The notes under the pieces are model-generated. The model was given only the letters and a program-made list of their open reading frames with translations, was not told the DNA's origin and made no database searches. 64,000 nucleotides of DNA from Pseudomonas fluorescens (GTDB lineage: Bacteria; Pseudomonadota; Gammaproteobacteria; Pseudomonadales; Pseudomonadaceae): NCBI RefSeq assembly GCF_900636825.1, contig NZ_LR134318.1, forward strand, positions 682,001 through 746,000, read 5' to 3'. This document shows, in pieces, positions 63,922 through 64,000 of this stretch. Every line of letters starts with the position of its first letter. The first letter of the stretch is position 1. The translations under genes were made by a program, and so were the position numbers.

Positions 63922-64000
63922 CGGTGTTCCTCCAGATCCTCGGGTTTCCAGGTTTTCAACAGTAGCGCATTGCTCACCACGCTGACGCTCGACAGCGCCA
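63918..64000 (-). CDS. Copper P-type ATPase, 3' end only
   Basis: The last 26 codons and stop of a gene on the minus strand. The residues ALSSVSVVSNALLLKTWKPE match the end of the final membrane helix of CopA/CopF-type Cu(I)-exporting ATPases. It is followed at once by cueR, forming an ATPase-cueR pair. The rest is outside the window. Confidence 0.85.
   Translation of the reverse strand, partial: ALSSVSVVSNALLLKTWKPEDLEEHR

Noticed and set aside
1..64000. tRNA, rRNA or insertion sequence
   Set aside because: No cloverleaf, ribosomal segment, or transposase-like protein was found on reading the window; only short REP-type repeats are present.

Overview
The window reads as chromosomal DNA of a Pseudomonas of the fluorescens group. 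The evidence is gene content and order: retS-purD-purH-fis-dusB-prmA, accC-accB-aroQ-ctpL-gcbA, yciH-speA, an rcp-tad-flp locus with pprA/pprB, and a RIO kinase next to a cueR-copper ATPase pair. All match blocks known from P. aeruginosa, but they are separated here by accessory genes. Many short inverted REP elements (REP doublets of the GTAGGAGCTGCCG type) lie between genes, as is usual in fluorescens-group genomes. The assignment is by recall of gene order and families; no database search was run.

Layout. 1-966: end of a cobJ-type gene and its terminator. 992-3351: a MarC-family membrane protein, then two unrecognised genes behind an AT-rich leader. 3375-19562 (all minus strand): retS, purD, purH, fis, dusB, a DUF3426 zinc-ribbon protein, prmA, accC, accB, aroQ, ctpL and gcbA. 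19622-25015: an Hcp-linked accessory island with two copies of a DUF2515-like gene, each coupled to a membrane-anchored partner, plus a truncated third partner, an hcp gene and an Hcp-coupled small gene; it looks like a type VI secretion toxin/immunity island. 25155-29594: DUF2333 protein, NUDIX hydrolase, yciH, speA. 29828-34638: a short vgrG with a DUF4123 gene, a lipoprotein esterase, dinF and a small membrane protein. 34735-37474: REP elements flanking a displaced gene-tail fragment, a MazG-like protein, cmoM and two DUF4136 lipoproteins. 37596-52711: the complete tad/rcp/flp type IVb pilus locus with its PprA-PprB regulators and FppA prepilin peptidase. 52685-53493: a tandem repeat array built from the tail of the last tad gene, a REP doublet and the tail of tpsB. 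53494-56858: a two-partner secretion transporter and a repetitive glycine-rich lipoprotein. 57161-60884: a MaoC dehydratase, a long 3-oxoacyl reductase and a thiolase. 61289-64000: RIO kinase, MFS transporter, cueR and the 3' end of a copper ATPase gene.

How the genes work together. Several parts concern the switch between free and surface-attached life. RetS antagonises the GacS/GacA pathway, GcbA makes cyclic di-GMP during early attachment, PprA/PprB control the Flp pilus, and the TpsB/lipoprotein pair is a candidate surface-export system. The Hcp island and the vgrG-DUF4123 pair are orphan type VI secretion parts; no sheath or membrane-complex genes are present, so they would depend on a T6SS encoded elsewhere.

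Most notable: (1) the duplicated DUF2515-like/membrane partner cassettes beside hcp, with a nearly identical non-coding leader and a truncated orphan partner; (2) the composite REP/gene-tail tandem array at 52.7-53.5 kb and a displaced copy 18 kb away that keeps the same artificial junction; (3) a TpsB transporter whose neighbour is a repetitive lipoprotein and not a normal TpsA exoprotein.
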